64,000 bases of DNA from Amycolatopsis albispora (GTDB lineage Bacteria > Actinomycetota > Actinomycetes > Mycobacteriales > Pseudonocardiaceae). The notes under the pieces were generated by a model that did no database searches, was not told the origin of the DNA, and worked only from the letters and a program-made list of their open reading frames with translations. Positions 19,862 to 27,583 of the stretch are shown here, in pieces. Each line of letters opens with the position of its first letter. Within the stretch, counting starts at the first letter, position 1. The translations under genes were made by a program, and so were the position numbers. The stretch is taken from positions 7,750,001 through 7,814,000 of the forward strand of contig NZ_CP015163.1 of assembly GCF_003312875.1 (NCBI RefSeq), written 5' to 3'.

Positions 19862-20301
19862 GGGCGGATGGTGGCACAGTTTCCGCTGTCCGGAAACTGT
19901 TTTTCAACATGCCCTTGCACGTGCATCTGCGCGTGCAAGATCCGCCCGGTTGTGGCATCATGAGTGCGCGGCCGAACCGCGGTCGCCGCCCGTCGCCGGA
20001 TTCCGGCCGCCGGGCGATCGGCGCCGGTGTGCGCCGGAAAAATGCGGTTCGATTCACCGCGTGCTTTCGCGAGCTTTGCCGTCCGCGAAATTGCGGTGAA
20101 GTTTTGTTGCTGCCTTTCTCATTAGTGGCCGGGTTGCTGGCTGTGCTGCGCACTTGTCCGTTCTGGATCACCCGATCGAGTTGCGCTCGAATATTCCGCA
20201 AATGCCAGTCGCGCTGCGGGTTGAAGATTTTCGCCCCGGTGGCTGCGCGCTATAACGGATGTGTGTAAAAATGCGATCGATCTTACGCACGTAACTTTGC
20301 T

Positions 20302-20319
20302 CGGTCGAATATTCGACCG
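20302..20319. promoter_or_regulatory. Perfect 18-nt palindrome, candidate operator
   Basis: CGGTCGAATATTCGACCG, 88 nt before GTG 20407. The core TCGAATATTC recurs at 20187-20196 (half match beyond the core) and as a 12-nt palindrome at 20821-20832 before the DUF397 gene, so a single regulator may bind all three. Confidence 0.5.
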
Positions 20320-20341
20320 GCCGGGTACCAAGATCAAAAAA

Positions 20342-20372
20342 GGCGTGGCCCTCCTTGCCCGAGGACCACGCC
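20342..20372 (+). promoter_or_regulatory. Leader hairpin before the 20407 gene
   Basis: Arms 20342-20353 and 20361-20372 pair with one mismatch (GGCGTGGCCCTC against GAGGACCACGCC), preceded by an A-run. It would lie in the 5' untranslated leader; attenuation is possible but not shown. Confidence 0.4.
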
Positions 20373-20406
20373 GGGTGTTGTCCGCCAGTCAAACAAGGAG
20401 AACAAC

Positions 20407-20715
20407 GTGACGATTGTAGATCCCGCGACCCCGGAGGTGCCGGACGAAGACCCCGTTCTGCCTTCCCCCGATCGTGCGGCCCGGCACCGGCGCCCACCGC
20501 GGTCGTGGCCGGAGGTGATCGGCGAGGCGCTGGGCGGCTGGGCCACCACGCTGCGGGTGGCGCTGCTCGCCGCGGTGGTGCTCGGCGGCCTCGGCGTGGT
20601 GTTCTTCGGCGCGTCGGCCGGGGCGGGCATCTCCGGCTCGGTGCTGGCGGCGTCGATCGTGTTCGCCTGCCTGCGCGGGCGGGGGCCGGGGCAGCCCGGC
20701 GATCCCGCCGAATGA
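20407..20715 (+). CDS. Small membrane protein of unknown function
   Basis: Protein of 102 residues: an acidic, proline-rich N-terminus (residues 1-35), then two hydrophobic helices (about 47-68 and 73-90). AAGGAG lies 7 nt before GTG 20407. It is followed by a strong terminator hairpin, then the DUF397 gene. Not recognised; the locus context (DUF397, XRE-DUF5753, HATPase) suggests it belongs to, or is controlled by, a whiJ/abaA-type regulatory locus. Confidence 0.7.
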   Translation: MTIVDPATPEVPDEDPVLPSPDRAARHRRPPRSWPEVIGEALGGWATTLRVALLAAVVLGGLGVVFFGASAGAGISGSVLAASIVFACLRGRGPGQPGDPAE

Positions 20716-20720
20716 TCCCG

Positions 20721-20750
20721 CGGCGGCGCCGGGCCACCCCGGCGCCGCCG
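20721..20750 (+). terminator. Strong GC hairpin terminator
   Basis: Perfect 13-bp stem (20721-20733 with 20738-20750) and 4-nt loop CCAC, beginning 6 nt after the stop of the gene at 20407. No T-tract. Confidence 0.75.
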
Positions 20751-20820
20751 TCCCCGCCGACCCCGAAGGAGTGAAGAAGTGCCGGAACCAGCCAGAAGAG
20801 CCGCCGTCCGGGCTTGCGCG

Positions 20821-20832
20821 TCGAATATTCGA
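20821..20832. promoter_or_regulatory. TCGAATATTCGA palindrome upstream of DUF397 gene
   Basis: Twelve-nt perfect palindrome 59 nt before ATG 20891, sharing its core with the site at 20302-20319. Confidence 0.45.
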
Positions 20833-20890
20833 TCCACATTCTTGAGTCGAAAGATCGAAGTTCCGGCCAGGCGAGCAGCGAGGGGGACTC

Positions 20891-21121
20891 ATGCAGACCT
20901 ACGACCCGCTTTCGATCGGGGAACGCTTCGACACGGCGGGCTGGCAACGGCCGTCGGCCTGCGGGCCGAATGGGGCGAACTGCGTCGAGGTGAACGTGGC
21001 GAGCCGCGAAATGGTCGGGGTGCGCGACGGCAAGCTCCCCGATTCCCCGGTGCTGGTTTTCGACGCCGGGGAGTGGGCGGACTTCGTCGAGTCGGTGCGC
21101 TCGGGGCAGTTCGGCGGCTGA
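20891..21121 (+). CDS. DUF397 domain protein
   Basis: Small acidic protein of 76 residues with the DUF397 signature: W(Q/R)RPSACGPNGANCVEV, followed by VRDGKLPDSPVLVF and WADFVESVRSGQF. DUF397 proteins are actinobacterial and are encoded next to XRE-DUF5753 regulators in whiJ/abaA-type loci, where they are thought to bind or antagonise the regulator. GAGGGGG lies 7 nt before ATG 20891. The XRE gene begins 37 nt downstream on the same strand. Confidence 0.9.
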   Translation: MQTYDPLSIGERFDTAGWQRPSACGPNGANCVEVNVASREMVGVRDGKLPDSPVLVFDAGEWADFVESVRSGQFGG

Positions 21122-21158
21122 GTTCCGGCGCGGCCCGGAATGGCGGGCGGAGCCGTTG

Positions 21159-22001
21159 GTGAGCCATTCCGGAACAGCCGGTTCGTGGCGCCTCATGATC
21201 GGTGCGCGGCTGCGGACGGCACGCAAGGCGGCGGGCGTGACCCAGGCGAGGGTGGCGGCCGTGCTCGAGCTCAGCCAGTCCACCGTCACCAAGATCGAGA
21301 AGGGCCAGACCACCATCTCGGCGGACAACCTCGGGAAGCTGGTCGAGTTCCTCGGCGTGGACGAGGCGACCGCGGCCGAGCTGCGCAAGTTCAGCGAAGC
21401 GGACGCGGCCGAGCGGCAACGGTCCCGCCGCCCCGCCGGGCCGCTGTGGTTCGGGGACATCCCGGACCTGGAGCGGCGCGCGCGGGAGATCCGGTCGTGG
21501 ACCGGCGAGCGCCTGCCCGGGGTGTTGCAGTCCGAGCAGTACATGCGCGCGTTGTTCCAGGGCCGCGCGAACGTGGACGACCTGGTCGAGGCACGCAAGG
21601 ACCGGCAGCGCCTGTTCGACCACGAGGGCATCCGCGAGTTCCTGCTCAGCGAGTCCGCGCTGGACCGGGTCCGCGCCACCGCCGACCCGCTGATGGCGCT
21701 GGATCAGGTGCAGCACCTGCTCAAGTGCGGCGAGCTGGCCGGGGTGGCGATCAGGATCGTGCCCTATGCCGCGGATCTCTACGTCGCCCCTGACTTCACC
21801 ATTCTGCGGCTCGACGAGGGCGACCGCGTCTACGTCGAGTACCAGAGCGGGAAACTACTGCTGCACAAGCACAAGGACGTGCGGGAGCACTGGGACGCCT
21901 GGGCCGTGCTGGACGAGCTCGCGTTGCCTGTGGAGGAGTCCGCGCGCCTGCTCGCCGGGATCCGGGACCGCCTCGACGCCGGGCTGGCCGGTCAGGCGTA
22001 G
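21159..22001 (+). CDS. XRE-family regulator with DUF5753 (WhiJ/Scr1-like)
   Basis: DNA-binding protein of 280 residues. Residues ~12-70 are a helix-turn-helix of the XRE type (ARLRTARKAAGVTQARVAAVLELSQSTVTKIEKG, then LGKLVEFLGVD); residues ~95-270 are the DUF5753 ligand-like domain (WTGERLPGVLQSEQYMRALF, SESALDRVRA, IVPYAADLYVAPDFTILR). GTG 21159 is preferred because GGGCGGAG lies about 7 nt upstream; ATG 21195 is a shorter alternative that keeps the whole HTH. It is paired with DUF397 upstream and a convergent HATPase gene, overlapping the latter by 10 nt. Confidence 0.9.
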   Translation: MSHSGTAGSWRLMIGARLRTARKAAGVTQARVAAVLELSQSTVTKIEKGQTTISADNLGKLVEFLGVDEATAAELRKFSEADAAERQRSRRPAGPLWFGDIPDLERRAREIRSWTGERLPGVLQSEQYMRALFQGRANVDDLVEARKDRQRLFDHEGIREFLLSESALDRVRATADPLMALDQVQHLLKCGELAGVAIRIVPYAADLYVAPDFTILRLDEGDRVYVEYQSGKLLLHKHKDVREHWDAWAVLDELALPVEESARLLAGIRDRLDAGLAGQA

Positions 22002-22444
22002 GCGCGACGCCAGATCAGCCGGATGGTGGTGCCCTGCTCGCTCGACCGCATCAGCACCTCGTCGGAAAGCTCGTGCATCATGCCGAGCCCGCGCCCGCGG
22101 AAGCTGCCGGACTCCGTGCGCGGCCGCCGCCACCGGCCCCGGTCGGACACGGTGATCGTGCAGGTGCCGCCGTGGGCGTGGCCGTGCAGTTCGAGCGGGC
22201 CGGCCGGGCCGGGGCCGCGGTAGGCGTGGTCGACCACGTTGGCCATGGCTTCGTAGGCGGCGAGCACCACGTCGTCGCGCAGGTCGTGGTTCAGCCCGAG
22301 GCCGCGGAGCCAGGCGCCGAGCGCGGCACGCAGCCGTGACGCGTTCGTGGCGGTGGCCGGTTCGCGGTGGTGGAACACCGACGGGGCCCCGAGTGTGCGG
22401 CCGGAGGTGCTTGCTGAACGTCGCACCGTAGTGGCCCCCTTCAC
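21992..22444 (-). CDS. HATPase-domain protein, anti-sigma/serine kinase-like
   Basis: GHKL ATP-binding protein of 150 residues, the RsbW/SpoIIAB-like type often found in abaA/whiJ loci. The N box (AYEAMANVVDHAYRG), G1 box (TVSDRGRW) and G2-like RGRGLGMMHEL are present. It would bind ATP and act on a partner sigma or anti-sigma factor, none of which is in the window. GTG 22444 gives a 30-residue lead before the fold; a later start is possible. Its 3' end overlaps the XRE gene. Confidence 0.85.
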   Translation of the reverse strand: MKGATTVRRSASTSGRTLGAPSVFHHREPATATNASRLRAALGAWLRGLGLNHDLRDDVVLAAYEAMANVVDHAYRGPGPAGPLELHGHAHGGTCTITVSDRGRWRRPRTESGSFRGRGLGMMHELSDEVLMRSSEQGTTIRLIWRRAYA

Positions 22445-22485
22445 CTCGTGAGCCCAGAGTTACCCCGGTCGGGGGAACCCCAAAC

Positions 22486-23160
22486 TCACCCTGTTTCGTC
22501 GGTGGTGGTGTGCGGGGTGCCGACGGGCTTGGACTCGGGTGAACCGCGCTGGCGCAGGTACACCGAGAGGAAGGCCATCGAGCCGAGCGCCAGGAACTCC
22601 GACTGCCAGTTCTGCAGCGACCGGTTCCAGAAGTCGGCCGAGCCGACGTAGCCGAACCAGCCGACCGGATCGGCGAAGGCGAGCAGCTGCTCGGAGTTGT
22701 ACGCGGCCAGCCCGGACACCGACTGCACGCTCCAGGTGGCCAGGAACAGCCCGCCCATCACCAGGCCGAGCGAACGGGAGTACACCGCCGTCCGCCAGCC
22801 ACCGGCCCGCGCCCACTTCGGTGAGCGGGCCGTGGCGTGGGGGCCGACGAGCTGGTCGCGGTCGCTTTCGAGGCCGATCCGCCCGGCCGGCTTCGACTCG
22901 GGTGAGCCACGCTGGATCAGGTAGACCGTGGCGAAGACGTACAGCAGGAACTGGAGGTACTCCGACTGCCAGTTCTCGGAGACGTCCACCAGGAAGTCCG
23001 ACGACACGAGGTACTCGCCGAGCCCGATCGGGGCGCCGCCGTCCTGGACCTGGCGGTCGTTGAAGTCGGCGTGCCCGGCGAAGGCCTGCCCGATCAGGGC
23101 AAGCAGGAACAGCAGCCCGAACGCCAGGCTGAGTCCGTTGTCCCGCAACACCTTCCGCAT
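22486..23160 (-). CDS. DUF6766-like membrane protein with internal duplication
   Basis: Membrane protein of 224 residues with four hydrophobic helices (about 10-28, 63-82, 128-148, 190-207). It contains an internal repeat: NWQSEYL...VYLIQRGSPESKPAG in the first half and NWQSEFL...VYLRQRGSPESKPVG near the C-terminus, so the protein arose by duplication of a two-helix unit. It resembles the DUF6766 family, whose function is unknown. ATG 23160 overlaps the stop of the upstream lipoprotein gene, so the two are coupled. Confidence 0.78.
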   Translation of the reverse strand: MRKVLRDNGLSLAFGLLFLLALIGQAFAGHADFNDRQVQDGGAPIGLGEYLVSSDFLVDVSENWQSEYLQFLLYVFATVYLIQRGSPESKPAGRIGLESDRDQLVGPHATARSPKWARAGGWRTAVYSRSLGLVMGGLFLATWSVQSVSGLAAYNSEQLLAFADPVGWFGYVGSADFWNRSLQNWQSEFLALGSMAFLSVYLRQRGSPESKPVGTPHTTTDETG

Positions 23161-23546
23161 CACGGACCACCGACAAGGCAGCGGTAGGGCAGTTCCGGCG
23201 CGCTCGGCTGGCAGCCGCCGCCGGTGATCCGCCAGCCGTCCTCGTATTCGTGCAGGAACAGGGTTTCCGCGCCTGCCTTGGCCTGCGCGTCGGAGCCCCA
23301 CACGAGCACCTCGCCGACCGTGCCGCCCGGTGTCCGCGCTGCGGTCAGCGCGTCGGGGCAAGTCTGGCGGCCGTGCTGGGTCAGGTCCTCCATCGCGCGT
23401 GCCGAGAGCAGGCCGCACGCGTCGGTCGTGTCGGCGTCGAGGAAGCGCTGCGCGGTTTCGCGGACCGCGGACTCCGCCGCGGATCCGCACCCGGCGAGGA
23501 GCACTGCCGTGACGCTGACCGACCCCAGTGCCTTGATCCAACGCAC
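23160..23546 (-). CDS. Small putative lipoprotein
   Basis: Protein of 128 residues with a lipobox (SVTAVLLAGCGSA; Cys around position 20) after a short basic n-region. GTG 23546 is chosen because it places MRWIKALG directly before the hydrophobic stretch. The mature part has helices followed by strands (AVRETAQRFLDA, LHEYEDGWRITGGGC), which could be an NTF2-like fold, judged by eye. It overlaps the DUF6766-like gene start and probably shares its promoter. Confidence 0.7.
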   Translation of the reverse strand: MRWIKALGSVSVTAVLLAGCGSAAESAVRETAQRFLDADTTDACGLLSARAMEDLTQHGRQTCPDALTAARTPGGTVGEVLVWGSDAQAKAGAETLFLHEYEDGWRITGGGCQPSAPELPYRCLVGGP

Positions 23547-23629
23547 GAATTGAAAGTACTCGTGTGCGCTGTGCGCCGCCTGTCGAGAAGCCGGGTTTGA
23601 CCGCCGATCACCGCGGGTACGCGCCGACA

Positions 23630-25942
23630 ATGGCCGATGCGATCACCGAGCCGTGGGGCGGCCGCACCCCGTACGGGCCGGGCGGGGACTGGCCGGTGCG
23701 CGTGGACGTCCAGCTCGCCGACGGGGTGCGCGCCGAGGACGTCGATGACTGGGTGCCCACCGCCGCCGTGCTGCATTCCAACGGTGACGGCTTGGACATC
23801 GCGGTCAAGGACGGGCGGATGGTCGGCGTCCGCGGCCGTGCGGACGACCGCGTCAACCACGGCCGCCTCGATCCGAAGGACCGCTTCGGGTGGCAGGCGG
23901 GAGCGTCACCGGATCGGCTGACCATGCCGCTGGTGCGTGAAGGCGGTGAACTGGTCGAGGCCACTTGGGACGAAGCCATGTCGCGCGTGGTGGGCCGCAG
24001 CAAGGAACTGCTCGACGAGCGGGGCCCCGGGTCGCTCGGTTTCTACACCAGCGGGCAGTTGTTCGCCGAGGAGTACTACACGCTCGCGGCCATCGGCCAC
24101 GGCGCGATCGGCACGAACCACATGGACGGCAACACGCGCCTGTGCACCGCGACCGCGGCCGCCGCGCTGAAGGAGTCGTTCGGCTGCGACGGCCAGCCCG
24201 CGTCGTACACCGATGTCGACCACGCCGACGTGATCGCGTTGTTCGGGCACAACGTGGCGGAAACGCAGAGCGTGCTGTGGACCCGGATGCTGGACCGGCT
24301 CGCCGGGCCGAACCCGCCCGCGCTGCTGTGCGTCGACCCGCGCACCACGCCGGTGGCGCGCGCGGCCACCGTGCACCTGGCGCCGCTGCCCGGCACGAAC
24401 GTCGCGCTGATGAACGGGCTGCTGCACGAGATCATCCGCAACGACCAGGTGGACCACGACTACATCGAGCGGCACACGGTCGGCTACCCGGAGCTGGTGC
24501 GGCAGGTCGCCGATGCCACCCCGGAATCGGTCGCGGACGTCTGCGGGGTGCCGCCGTCGAAGATCCGGGAGGCGGCACGGCTGCTCGACGGCGCTTCCCG
24601 GCTGCTTTCCACCGTGCTGCAAGGGTTCTACCAGTCGCACCAGGCCACCGCGGCGGCGGTGCAGGTGAACAACCTGCAGCTGATCCGCGGCATGCTCGGC
24701 AAGCCGGGCGCCGGGGTGCTGCAGATGAACGGCCAGCCGACCGCGCAGAACACCCGTGAATGCGGGGCCGACGGGGATCTGACCGGATTCCGCAACTGGG
24801 CCAACGATGAGCACGTGGCCGAGCTGGCCCGGCTGTGGAACCTCGATCCGCTGCAGATCCCGCACTACGCGCCGCCGACGCACCTGATGCAGATGCTGCG
24901 GTACGCGGAGAACGGCAGCATCCGCTTTCTCTGGGTCAGTGCCACGAATCCGGCGGTGTCCCTGCCGGAACTCGCCCGCGTGCGGTCGATCCTGGCGCAG
25001 GACCGGCTGTTCCTGGTGGTGCAGGACGTGTTCCGGACCGAGACCACCGAGCTGGCGGACGTGGTGCTGCCCGCGGCGATGTGGGGCGAGAAAACCGGGA
25101 CGTTCACCAACGCCGATCGCACGGTGCACTTTTCGGGCAAGGCGGTCGAACCGCCCGGCGAGGCGAAACCGGATCTCGACATCTTTCTCGACTACGCCCG
25201 TCGCATGGATTTCCGGGACCGCGACGGCAATCCGTTCCCCTCGTGGAACGATCCGGAATCGGCGTTCGAGGCGTGGAAGGCGGCCAGCGCGGGCCGCCCG
25301 TGCGACTACACCGGGCTCACCTACGCCAAGCTCCGCGCCACCGGCGGCATCCAGTGGCCGTGCAACGAGGAACACCCGGACGGCACGGAACGGCTGTATG
25401 CCGACGGGAAGTTCTTCGCCCAGCCGGACTACTGCGAGAGCTACGGCCGCGACCTGCTCACCGGCGCGCCGAGGGAACCGGACGAATACCGCGCGATGAA
25501 CCCGGACGGCAAAGCCATGATCCGGCCCGCCGAATACCTGCGGCCACACGAGCCGCCCGACGAGGACCATCCGTTCGCGTTGATCACCGGCCGCACGCTG
25601 TACCACTTCCACACCCGCACCAAAACCGCCCGCGCACCGGAACTGCACCGCGCGGAACCCGAGGTGTGGGTGGAAATGTCCGAAAAGGACGCTCGCGCGC
25701 AGGGCATCGACGAGGGCGGCCTGGCCGAGATCACCACCGCGCGCGGGCGGGTGCGTGCTCGCGTGCGCCTGCGCGACATCCGTGACGGCGTGTTGTTTCT
25801 GCCGTTCCACTACGGTTACTGGGACACCGACGGCACCCCGGACCGGGCCGCGAACGAACTCACGCCGACCGACTGGGATCCCGCGTCGAAGCAGCCGATC
25901 TTCAAAACCGGCGCGGCGGCCATCCGGAGGGCAGAGCCGTGA
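23630..25942 (+). CDS. Molybdopterin (bis-MGD) oxidoreductase lacking Fe-S cysteines
   Basis: Protein of 770 residues of the formate dehydrogenase/assimilatory nitrate reductase class. Conserved bis-MGD blocks include FYTSGQLFAEEYY, the likely Mo-ligand Cys172 in NTRLCTATA, FGHNVAETQ, and the C-terminal molydopterin-dinucleotide domain (LITGRTLYHFHTRTKT, FLPFHYGYW). The N-terminal [4Fe-4S] motif CxxCxxxC...C is replaced by Ala46, His49, Asp53 and Asp81 (WVPTAAVLHSNGDG; GRLDPKD). The cluster is therefore probably absent and electrons must take another path. ATG 23630 is chosen over upstream codons by fit to the family. The next gene overlaps by 4 nt. Confidence 0.88.
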   Translation: MADAITEPWGGRTPYGPGGDWPVRVDVQLADGVRAEDVDDWVPTAAVLHSNGDGLDIAVKDGRMVGVRGRADDRVNHGRLDPKDRFGWQAGASPDRLTMPLVREGGELVEATWDEAMSRVVGRSKELLDERGPGSLGFYTSGQLFAEEYYTLAAIGHGAIGTNHMDGNTRLCTATAAAALKESFGCDGQPASYTDVDHADVIALFGHNVAETQSVLWTRMLDRLAGPNPPALLCVDPRTTPVARAATVHLAPLPGTNVALMNGLLHEIIRNDQVDHDYIERHTVGYPELVRQVADATPESVADVCGVPPSKIREAARLLDGASRLLSTVLQGFYQSHQATAAAVQVNNLQLIRGMLGKPGAGVLQMNGQPTAQNTRECGADGDLTGFRNWANDEHVAELARLWNLDPLQIPHYAPPTHLMQMLRYAENGSIRFLWVSATNPAVSLPELARVRSILAQDRLFLVVQDVFRTETTELADVVLPAAMWGEKTGTFTNADRTVHFSGKAVEPPGEAKPDLDIFLDYARRMDFRDRDGNPFPSWNDPESAFEAWKAASAGRPCDYTGLTYAKLRATGGIQWPCNEEHPDGTERLYADGKFFAQPDYCESYGRDLLTGAPREPDEYRAMNPDGKAMIRPAEYLRPHEPPDEDHPFALITGRTLYHFHTRTKTARAPELHRAEPEVWVEMSEKDARAQGIDEGGLAEITTARGRVRARVRLRDIRDGVLFLPFHYGYWDTDGTPDRAANELTPTDWDPASKQPIFKTGAAAIRRAEP

Positions 25943-26424
25943 AACTCCCGCTGCGTGAACTCCACCGCGCGGAAAGCTCGCTCGCGCGGTTCCTGTACGA
26001 GCTGTCCGACCGGCACCGTGCCGAGCACGAGGTGCACCACGTTGCCCGTGACCTGGCGGAATGGTCTCGTGAGCACGTGCGCGACCTCGCGGAAGCGGGC
26101 AACCGGTACGGCTTGTCCCTGCGTGCCGGGGCGCCCGCGTCGTCCGGGCCGTTGGCGCCGGCCCGCCGGAAGGTCAGCGAGCTGACCGGCCGCCGTCCGG
26201 AGCCCGGGCTCCTGCTGCTGGCCGATCTGCGGCGCCTGCACCGCCGGACGGCCGGAGTGTCGCTCGACTGGGAACTGCTGGCGCAGGGCGCGCAGGCGGT
26301 CAAGGACCGGGACCTGCTCGAACTGGCGCAGCGCGACCACCCGCAGACGCTGCGCCAGCTCAAGTGGTCGAACGCGATGTTGAAGACGCTCTCCCCGCAG
26401 GTGCTCGCGACCCTCAGCGCATGA
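25939..26424 (+). CDS. Helical protein coupled to the molybdoenzyme
   Basis: All-helical protein of 161 residues beginning in the stop region of the molybdoenzyme gene (GTGA overlap). Its first 60 residues are rich in His and Glu (ELHRAESSLARFLYELSDRHRAEHEVHHVARDL), a spacing seen in four-helix metal-binding bundles, but no family is recognised. Cysteines are absent. Tight coupling suggests a subunit, electron-transfer partner or maturation factor of the molybdoenzyme. Its 3' end overlaps the GntR gene by 11 nt. Confidence 0.75.
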   Translation: MKLPLRELHRAESSLARFLYELSDRHRAEHEVHHVARDLAEWSREHVRDLAEAGNRYGLSLRAGAPASSGPLAPARRKVSELTGRRPEPGLLLLADLRRLHRRTAGVSLDWELLAQGAQAVKDRDLLELAQRDHPQTLRQLKWSNAMLKTLSPQVLATLSA

Positions 26425-27067
26425 GGACCTCAAGCGCGTGCCGCCGGTGCGCGGCGAACGCGACGAGCGCGGAGTTGGTGTCGTCCTCCCGCAGGATCGC
26501 GGCGAGTTCGCGGTGCTCGGCCGGGATGTGCTTGAGGTAGTCGCGGGTGCTGCGGCCGATCCGGGTGAGCAGGAACAGGTGGACCTGGTTGCGGATCGCG
26601 GCCCACGCCTCGGCCAGGCGCCGGTGGCCGGAGGCGGCGTAGACCGCGTCGTGGAAGGCGATGTCGGCGCGGACCATCTCGTGGGCGTCGGCGGCCCGGT
26701 CCATCTGGGTGACGGCCGCGTCGATCCGGTCGAGCGCGTCGTCGTCCGCCTGCTCGACCACCAGCCGGACGGCGAGGGTTTCGAGTGCTTCGCGCAGGCT
26801 GTCCAGCTCGGCGACGTCTTCGGGCAGCAGCTCGGTGACGGTCGCGCCGCGGTGCCATTCACTGCGGACCAGTCCCTCGCGTTCCAGCCGGAGCAGCGCT
26901 TCGCGGACCGGGCCGCGGCTGACCTCGAGCGTCGCGGCCAGCTCGACCTCGCGCAGCTGCGTGCCGGGGGCGTAGCCGCCGGTGAAGATGGCCTCGCGAA
27001 TGCGGTCGGCGACCTCGTCGGCGAGGCCACGCCGCCGGGCGGGGGCCACTGCGGGTGGGTGGCTCAC
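26414..27067 (-). CDS. GntR family regulator, FadR subfamily (FCD domain)
   Basis: Regulator of 217 residues: N-terminal winged helix (LADEVADRIREAIFTGGYAPGTQLREVELAATLEVSRGPVREALLRLEREGLV) and C-terminal FCD ligand domain with metal-binding histidines (IAFHDAVYAASGHRRL, HLFLL, EHRELAAIL). FCD proteins usually sense carboxylic acids with a bound metal. A perfect 24-nt palindrome lies between it and the divergent VOC gene, so it probably represses itself and that gene. GTG 27067. Confidence 0.92.
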   Translation of the reverse strand: MSHPPAVAPARRRGLADEVADRIREAIFTGGYAPGTQLREVELAATLEVSRGPVREALLRLEREGLVRSEWHRGATVTELLPEDVAELDSLREALETLAVRLVVEQADDDALDRIDAAVTQMDRAADAHEMVRADIAFHDAVYAASGHRRLAEAWAAIRNQVHLFLLTRIGRSTRDYLKHIPAEHRELAAILREDDTNSALVAFAAHRRHALEVLMR

Positions 27068-27089
27068 GTCTCAACCTCTCTGCCGGACT

Positions 27090-27113
27090 TGTCGCAATGT
27101 TAACATTGCGACA
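27090..27113. promoter_or_regulatory. Perfect 24-nt GntR operator
   Basis: Centred on GTTAAC, with outer half-site TGTCGCAATG. It contains the TAACAT -10 box (27101-27106) and ends on the A of the VOC start codon at 27113, so a bound repressor would block both the promoter and the start codon of that gene. Confidence 0.75.
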
Positions 27114-27544
27114 TGACTACACTCGACTCGCCGATCCCTCGGTTCCACCTCGCCATGCCGGTCGACGACCTGGCCGCCGCCCGCCACTTCTACGGCGAGG
27201 TGCTCGGGCTGTCCCAGGGGCGCAGCTCGGACACCTGGGTGGACTGGAACCTGCACGGCCACCAGTTCGTCACGCACCTGGCGGCCGAAGGCACCCGCCG
27301 CATCCACAACCCGGTCGACGGGCACGACGTGCCGGTGCCGCACTTCGGCCTGGTGCTCACCGTCGAGGAGTTCGGCAAGCTGGCCGACCGCCTGCGTGCG
27401 GCCGGGACCGAGTTCGTGATCGAGCCGTATGTCCGGTTCGCGGGCGAGCCCGGTGAGCAGTGGACGATGTTCCTGCTGGACCCGGCGGGCAACGCGCTCG
27501 AGTTCAAGGCCTTCGCCGACGACAGTCAGGTGTTCGCCGTCTGA
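27113..27544 (+). CDS. VOC family protein (glyoxalase/dioxygenase fold)
   Basis: Vicinal-oxygen-chelate protein of 143 residues with two beta-alpha-beta-beta-beta modules. First metal ligand region: [23 protein letters not shown]; second: [18 protein letters not shown]; glutamate region: [15 protein letters not shown]. The three ligand positions (His, His, Glu) are retained. Function ranges from glyoxalase-like to ring-cleaving or resistance proteins; not resolved. ATG 27113 lies 6 nt after a TAACAT box and within the GntR palindrome. Confidence 0.88.
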   Translation: MTTLDSPIPRFHLAMPVDDLAAARHFYGEVLGLSQGRSSDTWVDWNLHGHQFVTHLAAEGTRRIHNPVDGHDVPVPHFGLVLTVEEFGKLADRLRAAGTEFVIEPYVRFAGEPGEQWTMFLLDPAGNALEFKAFADDSQVFAV

Positions 27545-27548
27545 GAGC

Positions 27549-27567
27549 TGTCCACATGTTGTGGACA
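27549..27567. terminator. Hairpin between convergent genes
   Basis: TGTCCACA-TGT-TGTGGACA, an 8-bp stem with a 3-nt loop, 4 nt after the VOC stop and before the convergent ydcF-like gene. The arms resemble DnaA boxes (8 of 9 to TTGTCCACA), which may be chance. Confidence 0.5.
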
Positions 27568-27583
27568 CCGCTGTGGATAGCCA

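Larger units (their letters stand above)
19862..20406. other. AT-richer intergenic region with palindromic sites
   Basis: This 545-bp stretch has lower GC than its surroundings and no supported gene. It holds two TCGAATATTC sites (20187-20196 and within 20302-20319), a leader hairpin at 20342-20372, and presumably the promoters of the DinB gene and of the membrane-protein gene at 20407. Confidence 0.6.

Noticed and set aside
20779-21162. 127-codon frame with a good ribosome site overlapping the DUF397 gene
   Set aside because: It is arginine-rich out-of-frame translation of the DUF397 gene, which has a clear family match.
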